Positions 44,893-56,100 of a stretch of 64,000 nucleotides of DNA are shown in pieces. This stretch comes from Alternaria dauci. Taxonomy: Eukaryota > Ascomycota > Dothideomycetes > Pleosporales > Pleosporaceae. The DNA lies in the NCBI RefSeq assembly GCF_042100115.1, contig NC_091272.1:5084001-5148000 (forward strand), written 5' to 3'. The notes under the pieces are model-generated. The model had not been told where the DNA came from, ran no database searches, and worked only from the letters and a program-made list of their open reading frames with translations. A program made the position numbers and the translations under genes. The first letter of the stretch is position 1; each line of letters begins with the position of its first letter.

Positions 44893-45151
44893 TCAGCTTC
44901 CAGCGTCTTGCGTAGCTAGCCAGCCACGCTGCAAGAGTGATAGTATCAATGCAGCCGTTTCAAACCGTGGCGCGACCCGTCGTCCTGTATCTAGATATTC
45001 GATGCAAGAGCACAAGTCTCGCATTTCGAGATAATGCCAGCATGTGAGGATGAACGCCGCGATGACCTGACAACGGGAAGATGTCAGCTTTGTGCGCCTT
45101 GAGTCGCACGGCACAACATACCTTCAAATCCGACTCAAGCAGGCCTTCCAT
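44893..45151 (-). CDS. Small spliced hypothetical protein (67 residues)
   Basis: An ATG at 45151 opens a 30-nt exon (MEGLLESDLK) with a perfect GTATGT donor. A 55-nt intron with GCTGAC branch and GTTGTCAG acceptor leads to exon 2 (45066-44893), encoding VIAAFILTCWHYLEM and ending LLQRGWLATQDAGS. The splice signals are strong, so a real transcript is likely. The start may lie upstream, because an exon at 45458-45135 on the same strand can be joined in frame by another intron. The function is unknown. Confidence 0.4.
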
Positions 45152-45458
45152 GCTTCTTGCTCAATCTTCTCCGAACGCGACTTGGTTTGCGCGCTGGTAT
45201 GTGCTCGTGGCTCGGTGCTAGAATAGGTCGCTCGGCGGCATGCATGTCGCTACCGGCTACACTTGCCCCATCCCTCAACCCTCGACGCTCTTCATCCTGG
45301 CATTGAACATCGAAGAGTGATAATCTCCAATTCGACGGCTCGTCCGGCATGCCTCCTGAGCTCCTTACCAGCACGCGCCGCGATCGCTGCATGTCGCTGA
45401 CATCCGGCTCTTTCCGGAACAAAGCATCACTGAAGATGCGCTTGAAGAACCTGGGCAT
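45135..45458 (-). CDS. Hypothetical basic protein or upstream exon
   Basis: The frame from the ATG at 45458 (MPRFFKRIFSDALFRKEPD) encodes 107 residues ending in a basic RVRRRLSKKHGRPA. It overlaps the 67-residue protein in another frame. It may instead be the 5' exon of that gene: a GTAGCGACAT donor and an ATTGAG acceptor would connect the two. No motif was recognised. Confidence 0.3.
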   Translation of the reverse strand: MPRFFKRIFSDALFRKEPDVSDMQRSRRVLVRSSGGMPDEPSNWRLSLFDVQCQDEERRGLRDGASVAGSDMHAAERPILAPSHEHIPARKPSRVRRRLSKKHGRPA

Positions 45459-46053
45459 GGCTGATCGTGGCGATTCGCAAAATAAAAGATATAGTCGGAG
45501 ATGAGTATTATGCAGGGACTCGCGGGATGCGACAAGCTTATCTAGGCTGTGTTGATGTTTTGGTGGCGAAGATGAGGGCGGCAATTGCGGGGGGGCGGGC
45601 GCCCCTGTTAAGATGATGGGCAGCGCTATTGGCCAGCATAAGAGGGCCGTGATGTTGATCTCGGACGGCCTCAGCCATTCTTCTCTCTCGAACGCGTCGA
45701 CGGTGTTTGCTTTCCATGCGCTAGGCCACTTCGTCGAACAGGATCGCGCCTCAAACTATTGCCTCTGGCCGCGCGGTGTCCACTTGCGATAAAGGTTGTA
45801 AGATGGGATGAGCTGGTCCTGGCAATGCCAGTCTGCAAGCGTGTCAAGGTTGTCAGATGAGTTAGCTGTCATGATGTAAGGATAGCCGGAACGGCTGTGT
45901 CATTGCTGATGTTCAAGGTTGCGCTAATGGCTTCAGATGCCTATGACCCAGCGTCTGCGTACTGACGTGAAGATTCGGGAATGCACTTTCTATCTATTGG
46001 CTTGGTCCGCGACAAAAACACCTGTGACAGCCGTTCTTTTGCCAGCGGATGTG
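45459..46053. other. Intergenic, no gene seen
   Basis: Contains a G-rich run on the plus strand near 45589-45602 and nothing else supported. Confidence 0.5.
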
Positions 46054-46911
46054 TCACCAGAGATCAAGCTCTGCTTTCTCACTCTCAATCCTCGTACACT
46101 CCTCTTGACAGCAGTTGAACCAATCCTCTTGCTCGCTAGGTGCCCATGCCAGCTCTCCGATTCTCCGGCCCATGCAAAAACAGTCCTCTTCGTCACATCT
46201 CCGGGTTACTGTTCGTGCATAAGACTGGCTGCTCGTCACTTTGAAGCCCTGAGCCTTCAATTCATATGCCACTGGGCATAGCGCATCAATGTAGCTCAGC
46301 CAGTCGTCGAATACAGACCATCGGAAAGCGATGTGCAATTCAAAATTCTCTTTCCAAGCGATTCCCGTCTTCAGCAACAAAGCAGAGAGAGACTGACAGG
46401 TTTGTCGAATGTGGACTACCCGGCCTGATGGTCTGCCGAATTGGGAGTCTGATGATGCCGCAGGCCCGATGACGACTTGCAGCTTCTTGAGGAACTCGCA
46501 TGTGCGGACAGACGGTGCTCCGTTGTTAAACAACACCCCATCTTCGTCTTGTAAGAGCTGTGGCAGAAGCTTGACGTCAATCGAAAGACGGACGTGCTTG
46601 CACCAGGCCTCTACCGCTTCTTTTGCGAACTCACATCCAACCTCATCCTCTGCCATCCAGTACGGCATCTCATAAGCTTTGACGATAGGCTCGAATCCAT
46701 GCGAGTTGTCGTGTGGATGTATAGAGCTATTGTCCACAATCTCGAAGGGTTCGTTTTGATCATCCTGGCACAACTCCAGGTAGATCATGTCTCGGAGCTC
46801 GCAGGGTAGTTTTTCCAGGATTGCGTCCAGAAGCTTCTGTCGAGCGTCTCGGTATCGCTGGGCTTTCCGTGATTCAGATAGTCTGTCGAAGTCAGTGTAC
46901 GTTACATACAT
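46054..46911 (-). CDS. F-box-like hypothetical protein of a lineage-expanded type
   Basis: 285 residues in one frame. Residues about 28-50 read LLDAILEKLPCELRDMIYLE, the LP-ELR-MIY pattern that opens many fungal hypothetical proteins and resembles a short F-box. The rest has repeated Trp and Cys positions and ends with a Cys-rich region (CDEEDCFCMGRRIGELAW, NCCQEEC). Such proteins are abundant in Dothideomycetes and mostly uncharacterised. If the F-box reading is right it would recruit an SCF ubiquitin ligase, which is inference. An additional upstream exon is possible, because the ATG at 46911 overlaps a donor-like GTATGT. Confidence 0.65.
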   Translation of the reverse strand: MYVTYTDFDRLSESRKAQRYRDARQKLLDAILEKLPCELRDMIYLELCQDDQNEPFEIVDNSSIHPHDNSHGFEPIVKAYEMPYWMAEDEVGCEFAKEAVEAWCKHVRLSIDVKLLPQLLQDEDGVLFNNGAPSVRTCEFLKKLQVVIGPAASSDSQFGRPSGRVVHIRQTCQSLSALLLKTGIAWKENFELHIAFRWSVFDDWLSYIDALCPVAYELKAQGFKVTSSQSYARTVTRRCDEEDCFCMGRRIGELAWAPSEQEDWFNCCQEECTRIESEKAELDLW

Positions 46912-47525
46912 CTACCCGATCCACTTGTATCTTACCGGTGAAAGGACGAACGCGCACTTGACAACTCGCGTAAACACCGATCGGCCGCCTCTACTATACC
47001 TTCGGCCTGGAGCATTCTTGTGAAAATTAGCACCGAGCTCGCATACTGGACGGGAGAATCACTCACTTCTCAGCGATCTCGCGCATTTTTTATTTAGTCC
47101 AGGGACTCAAATCACCTTGTACGGACATACTGGCAGTCGGAGTGGTATCGGTCGCAGATCAAGTTACTTGGAGTAAGGGTGGCCAAGCTGGGAACTGGTA
47201 CACAAAGGTTTAAAGTAGAGATTGGGGTAGAACCAAGGTGGCGGGCTGTCGCGCGAGCCCGTACTAACCCAAAAAGGCAACACATGATCTCAATTCGTGC
47301 ACCTGCTGTAGACAGACGACAAACGAAATTTGCATGACGTAAGCGATGGAAGTTGCACTCAACGCAGCAGATAGAGTTGTCGCCAACAAACTATGCATTA
47401 TTGAAAAAAGTATGTAACCGAGTCTCTACATTTGTCACGCGAAGTACGCCTTCGACTTCAGCGGCATTCTCTTACCCAGGTGTTTCTCTCAGCCGCGCGC
47501 ATTCGCGCGCCCAAGCATCTCTCTT
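46912..47525. other. Intergenic, no gene seen
   Basis: Promoter side of the F-box-like gene. No supported feature. Confidence 0.5.
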
Positions 47526-48134
47526 CTAGCATTTGATGCCTTCTGCAACAGCACCCCAGCTATCGTATACCTGTACCTCATCCCGGAACTTGCGTGTCCC
47601 AGACCATGAAGAAGCTATGCTGTTCGAGTTGGACTCTCTATTGGGAGGCGCGTTGCATGGGCCGTTCGCTTTACTCTTGTCGCAAGCTACTTTTTCCCCA
47701 GGAGAATCTTGTGCCACGGAGATACTTCCGAGGTCATCATTCGCTGTTCTACTGCCTTGCGATTTAGGGTGGGAAGTATCGGCTCCCATTTCGGGCTTTG
47801 CCTTGGGTGAAGGCGCTGATGATCGTTGATTGACTGCGCTCCTAATCCTTTCTTTTCGGCTGGTCGCACGCCTTTTAACAACCCTATCATCAATAGAGCG
47901 TTCATCATAAGATGCCGCTATAGTGTACCAAGATGGTGGAGCAATCATACCACCTTCTACAGAGAGCCACTTGATGATTCGGTTATCACGAAGCGCGTTG
48001 AGTTCGTCGTCATATAGATACAAACTCGCAGCTGGATCAATAAGTGACCCTGAGACTGTGAACAGATTTGCATCGAGCGCACGTTGTTCCGCTTCCGCGA
48101 ATACTTTCTCGGCATCGCGTAGTTCGCATATTAG
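47526..48134 (-). CDS. Hypothetical protein, 5' end uncertain
   Basis: The frame is open from an acceptor-like ACTTAG at 48140-48135 to the stop at 47526, 202 residues. The first part looks coding (LRDAEKVFAEAEQRALDA, then SLYLYDDELNALRDNRIIKW). The rest is Ser/Lys-rich and ends VYDSWGAVAEGIKC. The first ATG in frame is at 48023, giving 165 residues. If the upstream part is real, a first exon is missing from my model. No domain was recognised. Confidence 0.45.
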   Translation of the reverse strand, partial: LICELRDAEKVFAEAEQRALDANLFTVSGSLIDPAASLYLYDDELNALRDNRIIKWLSVEGGMIAPPSWYTIAASYDERSIDDRVVKRRATSRKERIRSAVNQRSSAPSPKAKPEMGADTSHPKSQGSRTANDDLGSISVAQDSPGEKVACDKSKANGPCNAPPNRESNSNSIASSWSGTRKFRDEVQVYDSWGAVAEGIKC

Positions 48135-48371
48135 CTAAGTATAGTACCTTGGAACGAAATCAAGCGACTAGCAACGAATAAAGAGTTCAGGAAGGTCGCC
48201 TCCGGCAAAATCATCATGGTCGTCACAGCTGAGAAGACCACAGACAGTGGTGCTAGTGCTGGTAGGTTGAACGCAAGAACTGTTAGACCTGACTACTTCC
48301 TTACTCCTGACGAGCTCTATTGCCTGAAGGCCGCGCCCTGGATCGTCGAGGCTGTCAACGAAGAGTCGTAG
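48135..48371 (+). CDS. Short coding-like frame, possible gene fragment
   Basis: A plus-strand frame of 78 codons, directly head-to-head with the previous gene, encodes WNEIKRLATNKEFRKVASGK, an IIMVVTAEKTTDSG strand and FLTPDELYCLKAAPWIVEAV. It looks like real protein, but the only internal ATG (48216) leaves 51 residues. It may be the last exon of an unrecognised gene or a remnant. Confidence 0.25.
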   Translation, partial: LSIVPWNEIKRLATNKEFRKVASGKIIMVVTAEKTTDSGASAGRLNARTVRPDYFLTPDELYCLKAAPWIVEAVNEES

Positions 48372-48971
48372 AGCTATTTAGCTTAGTAATGGGAACCATT
48401 TTTACCCTTGGAACGAGCTTTTGAGATGGAGTGAATGCGATGAAATTATTCGATGGTGGGTGTGATGAGAACTCAACCCCAATGATTATCGCGATACATT
48501 AGGCCTCTACCGCCGAAAAAGCGGCTTTACACTCTCGTGGATGAAGGTTGATGATACCTAGGTAGCGAAGAAACCCAAGTAGACGGACGGACCATGGCTT
48601 CACGCTAACGCGAATCGAAACCATCATGACGTCGATTCTATATTTCTCGCGTCACTATCACAACATGATTCCTGATCGCTCTTTTTTCCATTCTAATATC
48701 GTGTACACAGCAGATTTCGATCAGAGTAACTCTAACGTGCTGGTTGTACTTACTGTCCGCATCAACACCACATGCCTAGCCAGGATGCTCTAGATAGCTT
48801 TTGATTCTTTTGCTAGAGCGACTACTCTATGAAGATTCGAAAACATCGCATTGAAATATCCCCATCGTACCACCAAAACTCCAAACTCCTCCCCCGCCGA
48901 ACCATATAACGCAAGACACAGTACCATATCCCCGTCACCAAGATATCACCAAGTCTTGAGAATCGTCGGAC
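48372..48971. other. Intergenic, no gene seen
   Basis: No supported feature in about 600 bp. Confidence 0.5.
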
Positions 48972-49865
48972 CTATGATCGATCTCTCTTCTGGCAAAACG
49001 CACAATTCTTATAGTGCATCAACCGGATGCGCATCGTGGTATCGAGAGGGTCCACCAGAAAACGTGTTTGTCCCTGATCATCTGCCCACTGTGCGGCGGC
49101 CATGCTCCAGCCCCCCATATTGCTGAGCTTTCTAAGCTCGTGTTCGACTTCGGCGGTAAAGGATGACTCGGTACTGGGAGACCTCCGATGGGGTGGTCTG
49201 ACGGAGAGGGGGTCCGGAGCGGTGTAGCTCAGGAGACGGAGTGACGGGGGTAGGAGGAGCGAGTCTTTATCTTCAAGGCCCGACACCAAGTGCTTCTGTA
49301 GGACAGTCTCTGGCATGCGTGGTGTAGATATGGGTGTGGATTCTGTTGTGGCTGGGCTCTGGACCTCGGGTATAGCAGGCGCTTCGTCTGCCGGAGCACG
49401 TCGATTACCAGCGATATCAGCCCAGGTAGTACCCATTGGCGCAGCAGTATTGTCTTTCGCAGCGTGTGGCCCGATGGGCAGTGAGAATACCGGGATGTCT
49501 TCTTGTACTGGCTCTTCGTCATAATCTTGCGATTCATCTTCTTGCACAGCGCCTCGTGGGCGGTTGGCTTGTCCTTGATCCCGCAGGTATCGCACCGACT
49601 GCTTCTGGTTGTACGTCTCTACTTTGAGCACGACATGCCCCAGGCGGGTCTGATCTGTCGCCGCTTGGGCGCGCGCCGCCTCTTCTTTTGTGCGGAAGCC
49701 GATGACAATAGTAGTGACATTACTATTGGGATATACGTTCTTGAAGCTGGCTGGGTTGTATTTGGCGAATATACTGCGAATCTCATCAGTCGCGAAATAG
49801 CCGGGAACGTTCTTGACAAAGATGAGGTGCTCGTTTGGCGCTTTGGTGCTATGGGGTGAAGGCAT
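48972..49865 (-). CDS. RRM-type RNA-binding protein
   Basis: 297 residues from the ATG at 49865 (MPSPHSTKAPNEH); the frame is open to 49934, but the upstream part is unlike the family. Residues about 13-90 form an RNA recognition motif: LIFVKNVPGYFATDEIRSIF matches RNP2 and the first helix, and VTTIVIGFRTKEEAARAQAA the RNP1 strand and second helix. The middle is disordered (Glu/Asp/Pro/Ser-rich, with a TTWADIAGNRR segment). The end has a conserved-looking MHYKNCAFCQKRDRS with a CxxC pair that may bind zinc. It binds RNA by family inference; the target is unknown. Confidence 0.75.
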   Translation of the reverse strand: MPSPHSTKAPNEHLIFVKNVPGYFATDEIRSIFAKYNPASFKNVYPNSNVTTIVIGFRTKEEAARAQAATDQTRLGHVVLKVETYNQKQSVRYLRDQGQANRPRGAVQEDESQDYDEEPVQEDIPVFSLPIGPHAAKDNTAAPMGTTWADIAGNRRAPADEAPAIPEVQSPATTESTPISTPRMPETVLQKHLVSGLEDKDSLLLPPSLRLLSYTAPDPLSVRPPHRRSPSTESSFTAEVEHELRKLSNMGGWSMAAAQWADDQGQTRFLVDPLDTTMRIRLMHYKNCAFCQKRDRS

Positions 49866-50761
49866 CGTAGCGGTTGAGCAGCGGAGTAGAGATTTCTGTC
49901 TGTCGAGGGTAGTCGCGATAGTGTTGGGGGTCAAAAGAGTCTAGTCGATATTTGAAAGATAAGCGACGGTGTGTACCAAAGTGAATGTAGCAATGAGAAT
50001 CGAGAAAATGTAAGAGCAAGTGAAATGCCGTGTCCTGAAGGGTGCTCAGAACGTTTGCGTGCTACCTTAGTGAGTAGAAGAAGGGTGCAAGGGTCCTACA
50101 GTTTCACTCCAAGAGTCGCGCGCGTGTTTTCAAACAGGATGTAGCCGTGCAGATAAATGAGAATTATAGACTATGCCGGAGCAGCCATCTCCCATATAGC
50201 TCAGCTAGAGCATACCCATGTTCTTGGTACGCGAACAGATGGTACGGTGCGTAAGCGAACGATACAGGGCAAAAGATGGTAAAGAAGCGTGTGACTTCTG
50301 GAAGTGATCAATCGCATCGTAATGGGCCCAACATAGCCCAACAGGGTCTTTACGCCGCCAGGTAGCACGGAAACAATCTTAGATCTTGCGATCAGTCAAA
50401 ACAAGTATCACTAGAGATATCACTACATACACTGTGACATAGCATGCAGTATACGTTGTGGTATGCGGCAGTGTTGAAGCGTGCTGTTGTTTACTGCACT
50501 ATCGCTTTTAGCCTAGCTTGCTCAACTGCTGGCGCACCTCGGTATCCCTGTAGGTGCATGCATACGGAGTGCAGAAAGCACAAGGTTTCTCTCATGCTCA
50601 AAAGTTTGTATAGCTTGATGGTATCGTTAGTGTCGTATATTTGGATTCTTTCGACAACTCTGGTCGATCTCAATCATCACCACAAAATATCAGAACAACG
50701 TTGTTGTGACAGGGGTATTCATTATATATTCGTTTTAGGCATCATCGACCAAATCTTCTAT
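49866..50761. other. Intergenic, no gene seen
   Basis: Promoter of the RRM gene and 3' region of the aldo/keto reductase. A tRNA-like D-arm string near 50197-50214 was examined and rejected. Confidence 0.5.
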
Positions 50762-51859
50762 CTAGACCTTAATGATAACCTTGTGGGGCGCAGCCTGTTC
50801 CTCGGGCTCGTTGAAGATGTTGACTGGCCAGCGGGGCTTGTTGGCAATGTATGGGATGTTGAAGCGGCGAGGCTCGTCCTTGCCAATCTGTTCAACCTTC
50901 TGGAAGTCCTCCTCTGATATCTCGACCTCCTTGAAGTTCTCTTGGATGCGCGATGCGGTGACGGACTTGGGGATGACGGAGTGGCCACCCTTCTGGGCCC
51001 AGGCGAGGATGACTTGTGCGGGGGAGGCGCCAATGCGGCTGGCAATCTCCTTGATGACCTTGTGCTGGACGAGAAGGGGCTCGCCGATCATGTTGTTACC
51101 GAAAGCCTGAGCGATGTTAGTACATGTCCGCCGGGGTAGAACAGGAAAATGCTTACAGAGTACTCGGTGACGTGAATGTTCTTCTCCTTGCAGTACTGGA
51201 TGAGCTCTGGCTGGAGGAGACGGGGGTGGCGCTCGATCTGGTTGGCAGCGGGGGTGACACCAGTGCCGTCAATGAGGGCCTGGAGGTGCTCCTTGGTGTG
51301 GTTGGAGACACCAACAGCACGCGCCTTCTCCTTGGGCAGCTTTGTCATGGCCTTCCATGTGTCGACGATGGAGATGTCGTCGAGCATCTTGACGTCCTCA
51401 CCCTCGAGAGGGAAGAGGTTGTTGTGTACGTCGCCGCGCTCGTCGAAAGCAACGGGGAAGTGGACGAGGTAAAGGTCTAGGTACTCGAGGCCAAGCTCGG
51501 CCAGGCAGTCGTCAAGAGCGGCGGGGACATCCTCGGGTCGGTGCTGGGAGTTCCAGAGCTTGGATGTGATGAAGACGTCCTCACGCTTTAGGTTGGGGAC
51601 CTCGCCGCCAAAGGCCTTCTTGAGAGCCTCTGCGATCTCCTTCTGGTTGCCATAGACCTTGGCGAGGTCCAGGTGACGGTATCCAGCCTTGAGAGCCTCA
51701 AGGACAGCGGCGCCGACCTGACCAGGCTCAGCTTGCCATGTGCCGAAACCGAGTTGGCTGCGACTATTAGAAACCGCCATGTTTTCTGAGAGATACTTGA
51801 TCGGGTACTTACGGGATGGCAGCGCCAGTGTTGAGAGTAACCTTCCTTCCGAGAGACAT
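50762..51859 (-). CDS. Aldo/keto reductase (glycerol dehydrogenase/Gcy1-like)
   Basis: An NADPH-dependent reductase of sugars or aldehydes, closest in look to fungal glycerol 2-dehydrogenases; the substrate is inferred. Exons 51859-51813, 51757-51157 and 51106-50762 give 330 residues, with 55- and 50-nt GT-AG introns. The family motifs are in order: [16 protein letters not shown], the catalytic Asp/Tyr/Lys set in [14 protein letters not shown] and [48 protein letters not shown] and the cofactor loop [16 protein letters not shown]. The start [16 protein letters not shown] matches the usual N-terminus. No defect is seen. Confidence 0.93.
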
Positions 51860-53108
51860 GATTGCAATTGGATTGTTTAGGGTATAGAGAGAAAAAGTAA
51901 AGAGTTTGTGGTGGTCTCGAATGCGGGCGTTCTGGACTTATAAACGCTGTCTGGGGAAAAAGTTCGGAGGTGAGGGGTCGGTGACGTCTCCGACATTTTT
52001 GAGCCCCAGACGGCTTCATCTCCATGTTTGGTAGCCGCCTCCGCGCGTCAAAACTCCTCCGACGGTCCACCTCGCATCATGGATTGGCTCGCCTTCACCA
52101 GACTCCAGGTGGTCATGTCTCAACAAGCATCATCCATCGGCGCGATGGGGGTGATGAGGCTTAACAGCATCTGCCGGCGATCTACCGCGGAGTTGTCGCG
52201 CTGTCATTGGTGGATGAAATGTGGCAAATGCGCAGTCTCTTTACGCGGCGTCCAGGGACCGGGTCGCAATCGCCTGTCGTGTAGGATAGCCGCCGGGCAG
52301 CTACTGTATGGCGGTTGCATGTCGAGAATGGGGTTGGGTTGGCGGCAGCTGGGGGGGAGATGCCTCGGAGGAGGTCGAATGAGTGACCCACTCTGCCTCC
52401 ACATGGCCTCATCCTACGTGGTCGAGACACGTGAATGTTATCTCATTCTAGCCCATTCTCGCTCATGTTTGTTGTAAACAAAGAGATCTCCGCTTGTTTC
52501 TAGCCTCTGCCCCAACGGATGCACTACTCACAAGAACTGAGTGTCAGTTACTTAGCAGCTGGCTGAATGAAGTAATTACTTAGGTGTCAAGGATGCCCAT
52601 TGTTTGACCCAGTTGCAGCGAATGCAAGCTATTCAAGACACTAGACACCACAGCGAATTCCGAAGGCATTTGTGAGGTTCCGCATAGTCAGCAATCTAAA
52701 CAAAGCCAGCAGATGCTTTCGGATACATTTGTAGACACAGTCAAAAGAAGCACAAGCGTGACCATGTACAGACTCCATTTGAACCTAAGGATGCAAGTCC
52801 TCATAGAGGAGCGTGGTGGGATCTAGATCGTCCTCATCTTCCTCCTCGCTGGCTTCTTCTCCTACTGGTCGAATAACACCAGCAGAGCCAGAAACCGCGA
52901 CATGCTATGGAGCAGTCGGTCTAGCCAGCAAAGTAGCCCACCTTAGGCGCTGTCCATCTCGATCAACAGAACCCAAACAAGCTGAAATATTTCTCCCAAA
53001 CGCCATCCATGTGTTCCATGCCCATCCATTAATATACGTACAGCCTATGCTAGACAATTCCATAGTCCTTCGCAAGCAGTGACCGATAGCGCGGTACAAG
53101 GTAGATTC
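51860..53108. other. Intergenic, no gene seen
   Basis: Promoter of the aldo/keto reductase and 3' flank of NPC1. A plus-strand frame at 52813-53082 begins Ser-rich and is not supported. Confidence 0.5.
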
Positions 53109-56100
53109 CTAATCGTCGCTGTCGTACTCATCTTCCTCAGCTAGTAAAGCTGGGTACTGGCGGCGACGTAGATCCTCCTGGAGGCCGCCTTCACTTTCGG
53201 GGTCGACGTAACCTCCACCGCCGACAAGAGAAAGCAGCACGGGGAGCAGGATAAGTGCATGCGTGCTTGCCCATAGTACGAGTGCAACCCAGACGCGGAA
53301 GTAGTAAATTTCAAAGATCTAGTGCGCTGTTAGTATATGGTGATGGCGTTAGGACCGAGATGACACATACCTTACTCCTAGTGAAAGCTAACACGCCCAC
53401 ACCCAGGATCTTCGTGATTGTGATACCACTAATCACGCTGCTGGCCACGTTGACCATGGCCGTCCAGGCACGAGCATCACGACCGCGGAAGCGGTGTCGT
53501 GGTGCTTTCTCCATGGTAGCACGGCTGGGGAAGGTGAACGCACGGGCGATGTGTGCCGTAAACTCAACGCTGATACCGACGCAGATGATAAGGTTGACGA
53601 GCGATACCGCATTGAGTGATACACCGAGGACAGCCATGGAGCCAATGATGGCAGACACGGTCATACCAACAACGAGGGTGACGACCAGGCCAGTGGCAAG
53701 GGAGCCCAGCATGATAGTGGTGATGACCAACACCGCAGCAAGAGCAGATCCGATGAGCGCACCGGCTAGGCGAACGATGGTTGTGTACTGATCGAAGAAG
53801 ATGTAGAACTTGGAGTACGGGAACACCTCTGCGTCCACATCCTTGGATATTTCTTTGGAGATGCGACGTGCGGCATTGTAAGCAGAGATGAAATCACTCT
53901 GGGAGCGAAGAGGGGTATGCGAAGTGCGGAAGTGCGATGCGGGAATGGTGAGGTGCTTTGAGTCAATGACGAGAGCATCGGAGTAAGCAGCCTTTCCACC
54001 AAGAGGGCAGTCCTCGGTGGTATCTGCCTCGATCCAGAGCTTAAGGTAGTGGATGAATTCCTCGCCTTCGGGCATGCCAGATAGAGTCATGTTCCACGGT
54101 GGTTGGCGGTCCTGGAAGCACGGCTTTCCCTTGTCGTCGACGCAGCACTTCTCATTCTCAGGGTTCAGCCATAGGAAGTAGTCGTCTAACCAGTTAGCGG
54201 CTGAGGCTGCTAGGTGTGAGACCTCAGGTCGCTTGCGCTCCGCTTCGATGATGTTTGCCAAGCTCTCTCGGTCGCAAGTAGAAAAGCGACCACATAACTC
54301 TTTCTGGGACTTTCGCTCGGTAACATTCAGCTCCTTGGTGACGAAGTAGACTGGGGGACCGACGTCGAGGTAATCGTAAAGATCGTTGAAGTAAGGAATG
54401 AGATAGGAATCACTTGGGATAGCAATGCGCTGATCGAGGCCAAGCTCTACGCTGGGGAAGAGGGCGAGACCGGCTGTGAAGATGCCAAAGAACAGAGCAA
54501 TAATGCCGACCTTCGTCTTCTTTCCCAGAATTGCCGGAGCATACGTCTTACGAATGAAGCGCTGTAGTGCACCTTCTTCGCCAGCTCCGTATCCCATACC
54601 GCCATTGAGATAACCAGGATCGGCCTTGCCGACACGAACACAGGGAAAGCAGTCAGCACGGTTTGTCTCAACGCGTTGCTGGTTCAAGGCGAGCACGGCG
54701 ATGAACATGGTGACTTGAAGAATGGCGTTGATGAAGACAGCTCCGGCAGCATATGCTGCGAAGTTTCGAACAGCTGGCATGCCTACGGCACATCCAAGAG
54801 CGAAAGCAGTGGTTTCGGTGAGTGCGGAAAGTAAAATGGAAGGACCCATGCGTCCGAGAGCACGGGACACGCGTTCTGGAATACTGCCCTCGGGGTGGCT
54901 AATGTTGATGCGCTCAAACTCGTGAACGATGAGAAAGATGTTGTCAACGCCGACAGCCAGAACAAGGAACGGAATGACTTCTGCTATAATCAAGGTGACC
55001 TTGATACCAGCTGCCGAGAACAGACCGACCGACGCAGACACGGACATGAGCACAATCAAGATGCCGACAGTGCCGAGCATGAACTTGGACTGCACAAAAG
55101 CATTCGCCGGGTTGCGAAGGACGGATCGAACAGTGAGAGTGGTGGAGCCCAAAGCCAGGGACGCGTACAAGAACATGATAATGTAGCTGATGACCACAAT
55201 CTTGGCATCAGTGTTGGTGCTCTTGCTCAGCTCCTGCTCAAGACTGACTTCGGTGTTGAAGCTCAGGCGCAGCCCCCTCTTATGAGCTTCGTCAGATACG
55301 AACTTAAGGTAATTCTTCATCTCATTTTCGAAGTCCATAGCGCGCTGTTCTTCCGGGGTGCCCTTGGGATAGTTCTGCACGACCCAGGTGACGACGAGTG
55401 CTTTTGCGTCCAAGACGGTTTCGTTAACACCACCAAAGAGAAGGTGAGGGTCGAGCGGCTGCTGGAACGTGGGTAAGCATTGGGATGGGTTGTCGACGCA
55501 TTGCAGTAGGTCGTCTTGCCAGCTGTCTGGGGATACGTTTGCAAAGTCGCCTTGAAAGTATCCAGTGACAGACTGAACGACACAGTCGTCGCCTACCGGC
55601 TTGAAACAGACCTTATCAAGCGTCACACCATGTTCGTAGGACTTGAGACGCTGAATCTGATTCTCTACACCAAACCACCAGTCAAGCGTCTCATAACTGA
55701 GAACAGGACCGGAACCTTCGAGCGTGTCGTTGACGAGGAAGGCTTGTTCAGCACGGAAGAAAGGACCGAACTTCTCATCGAAAAAGGTCTTCTCCTGTGC
55801 GGCAGCTGAATCGGGAGAAACCCATAGATTGACAGGGTCGGTTTCAATCTGGAAGCGCAACCATCCCAGGCTCATCAGACCCACTACGATAACACTGGTG
55901 GCAATAGTGATGGCAGGGAAGCGAGCGCAGACGTATCCGAGGCGGCTGAACATGCGGTCGCACCATGTGTTGATGAAATAGTGCTTGGTAGGGCGATCCA
56001 GCATGCCAACGTTGTGTACTATATCACCTTCGTCCTCATCGTCGCTAGGGCTTGTATCCTGCAAGAGGCGCATGCGCTCGGTCTTGTGTTTCGAGTGGTT

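Noticed and set aside
50190..50270. tRNA-like string (TAGCTCAGCTAGAGCAT)
   Set aside because: It resembles a D-arm, but no T-arm B-box or acceptor pairing follows.
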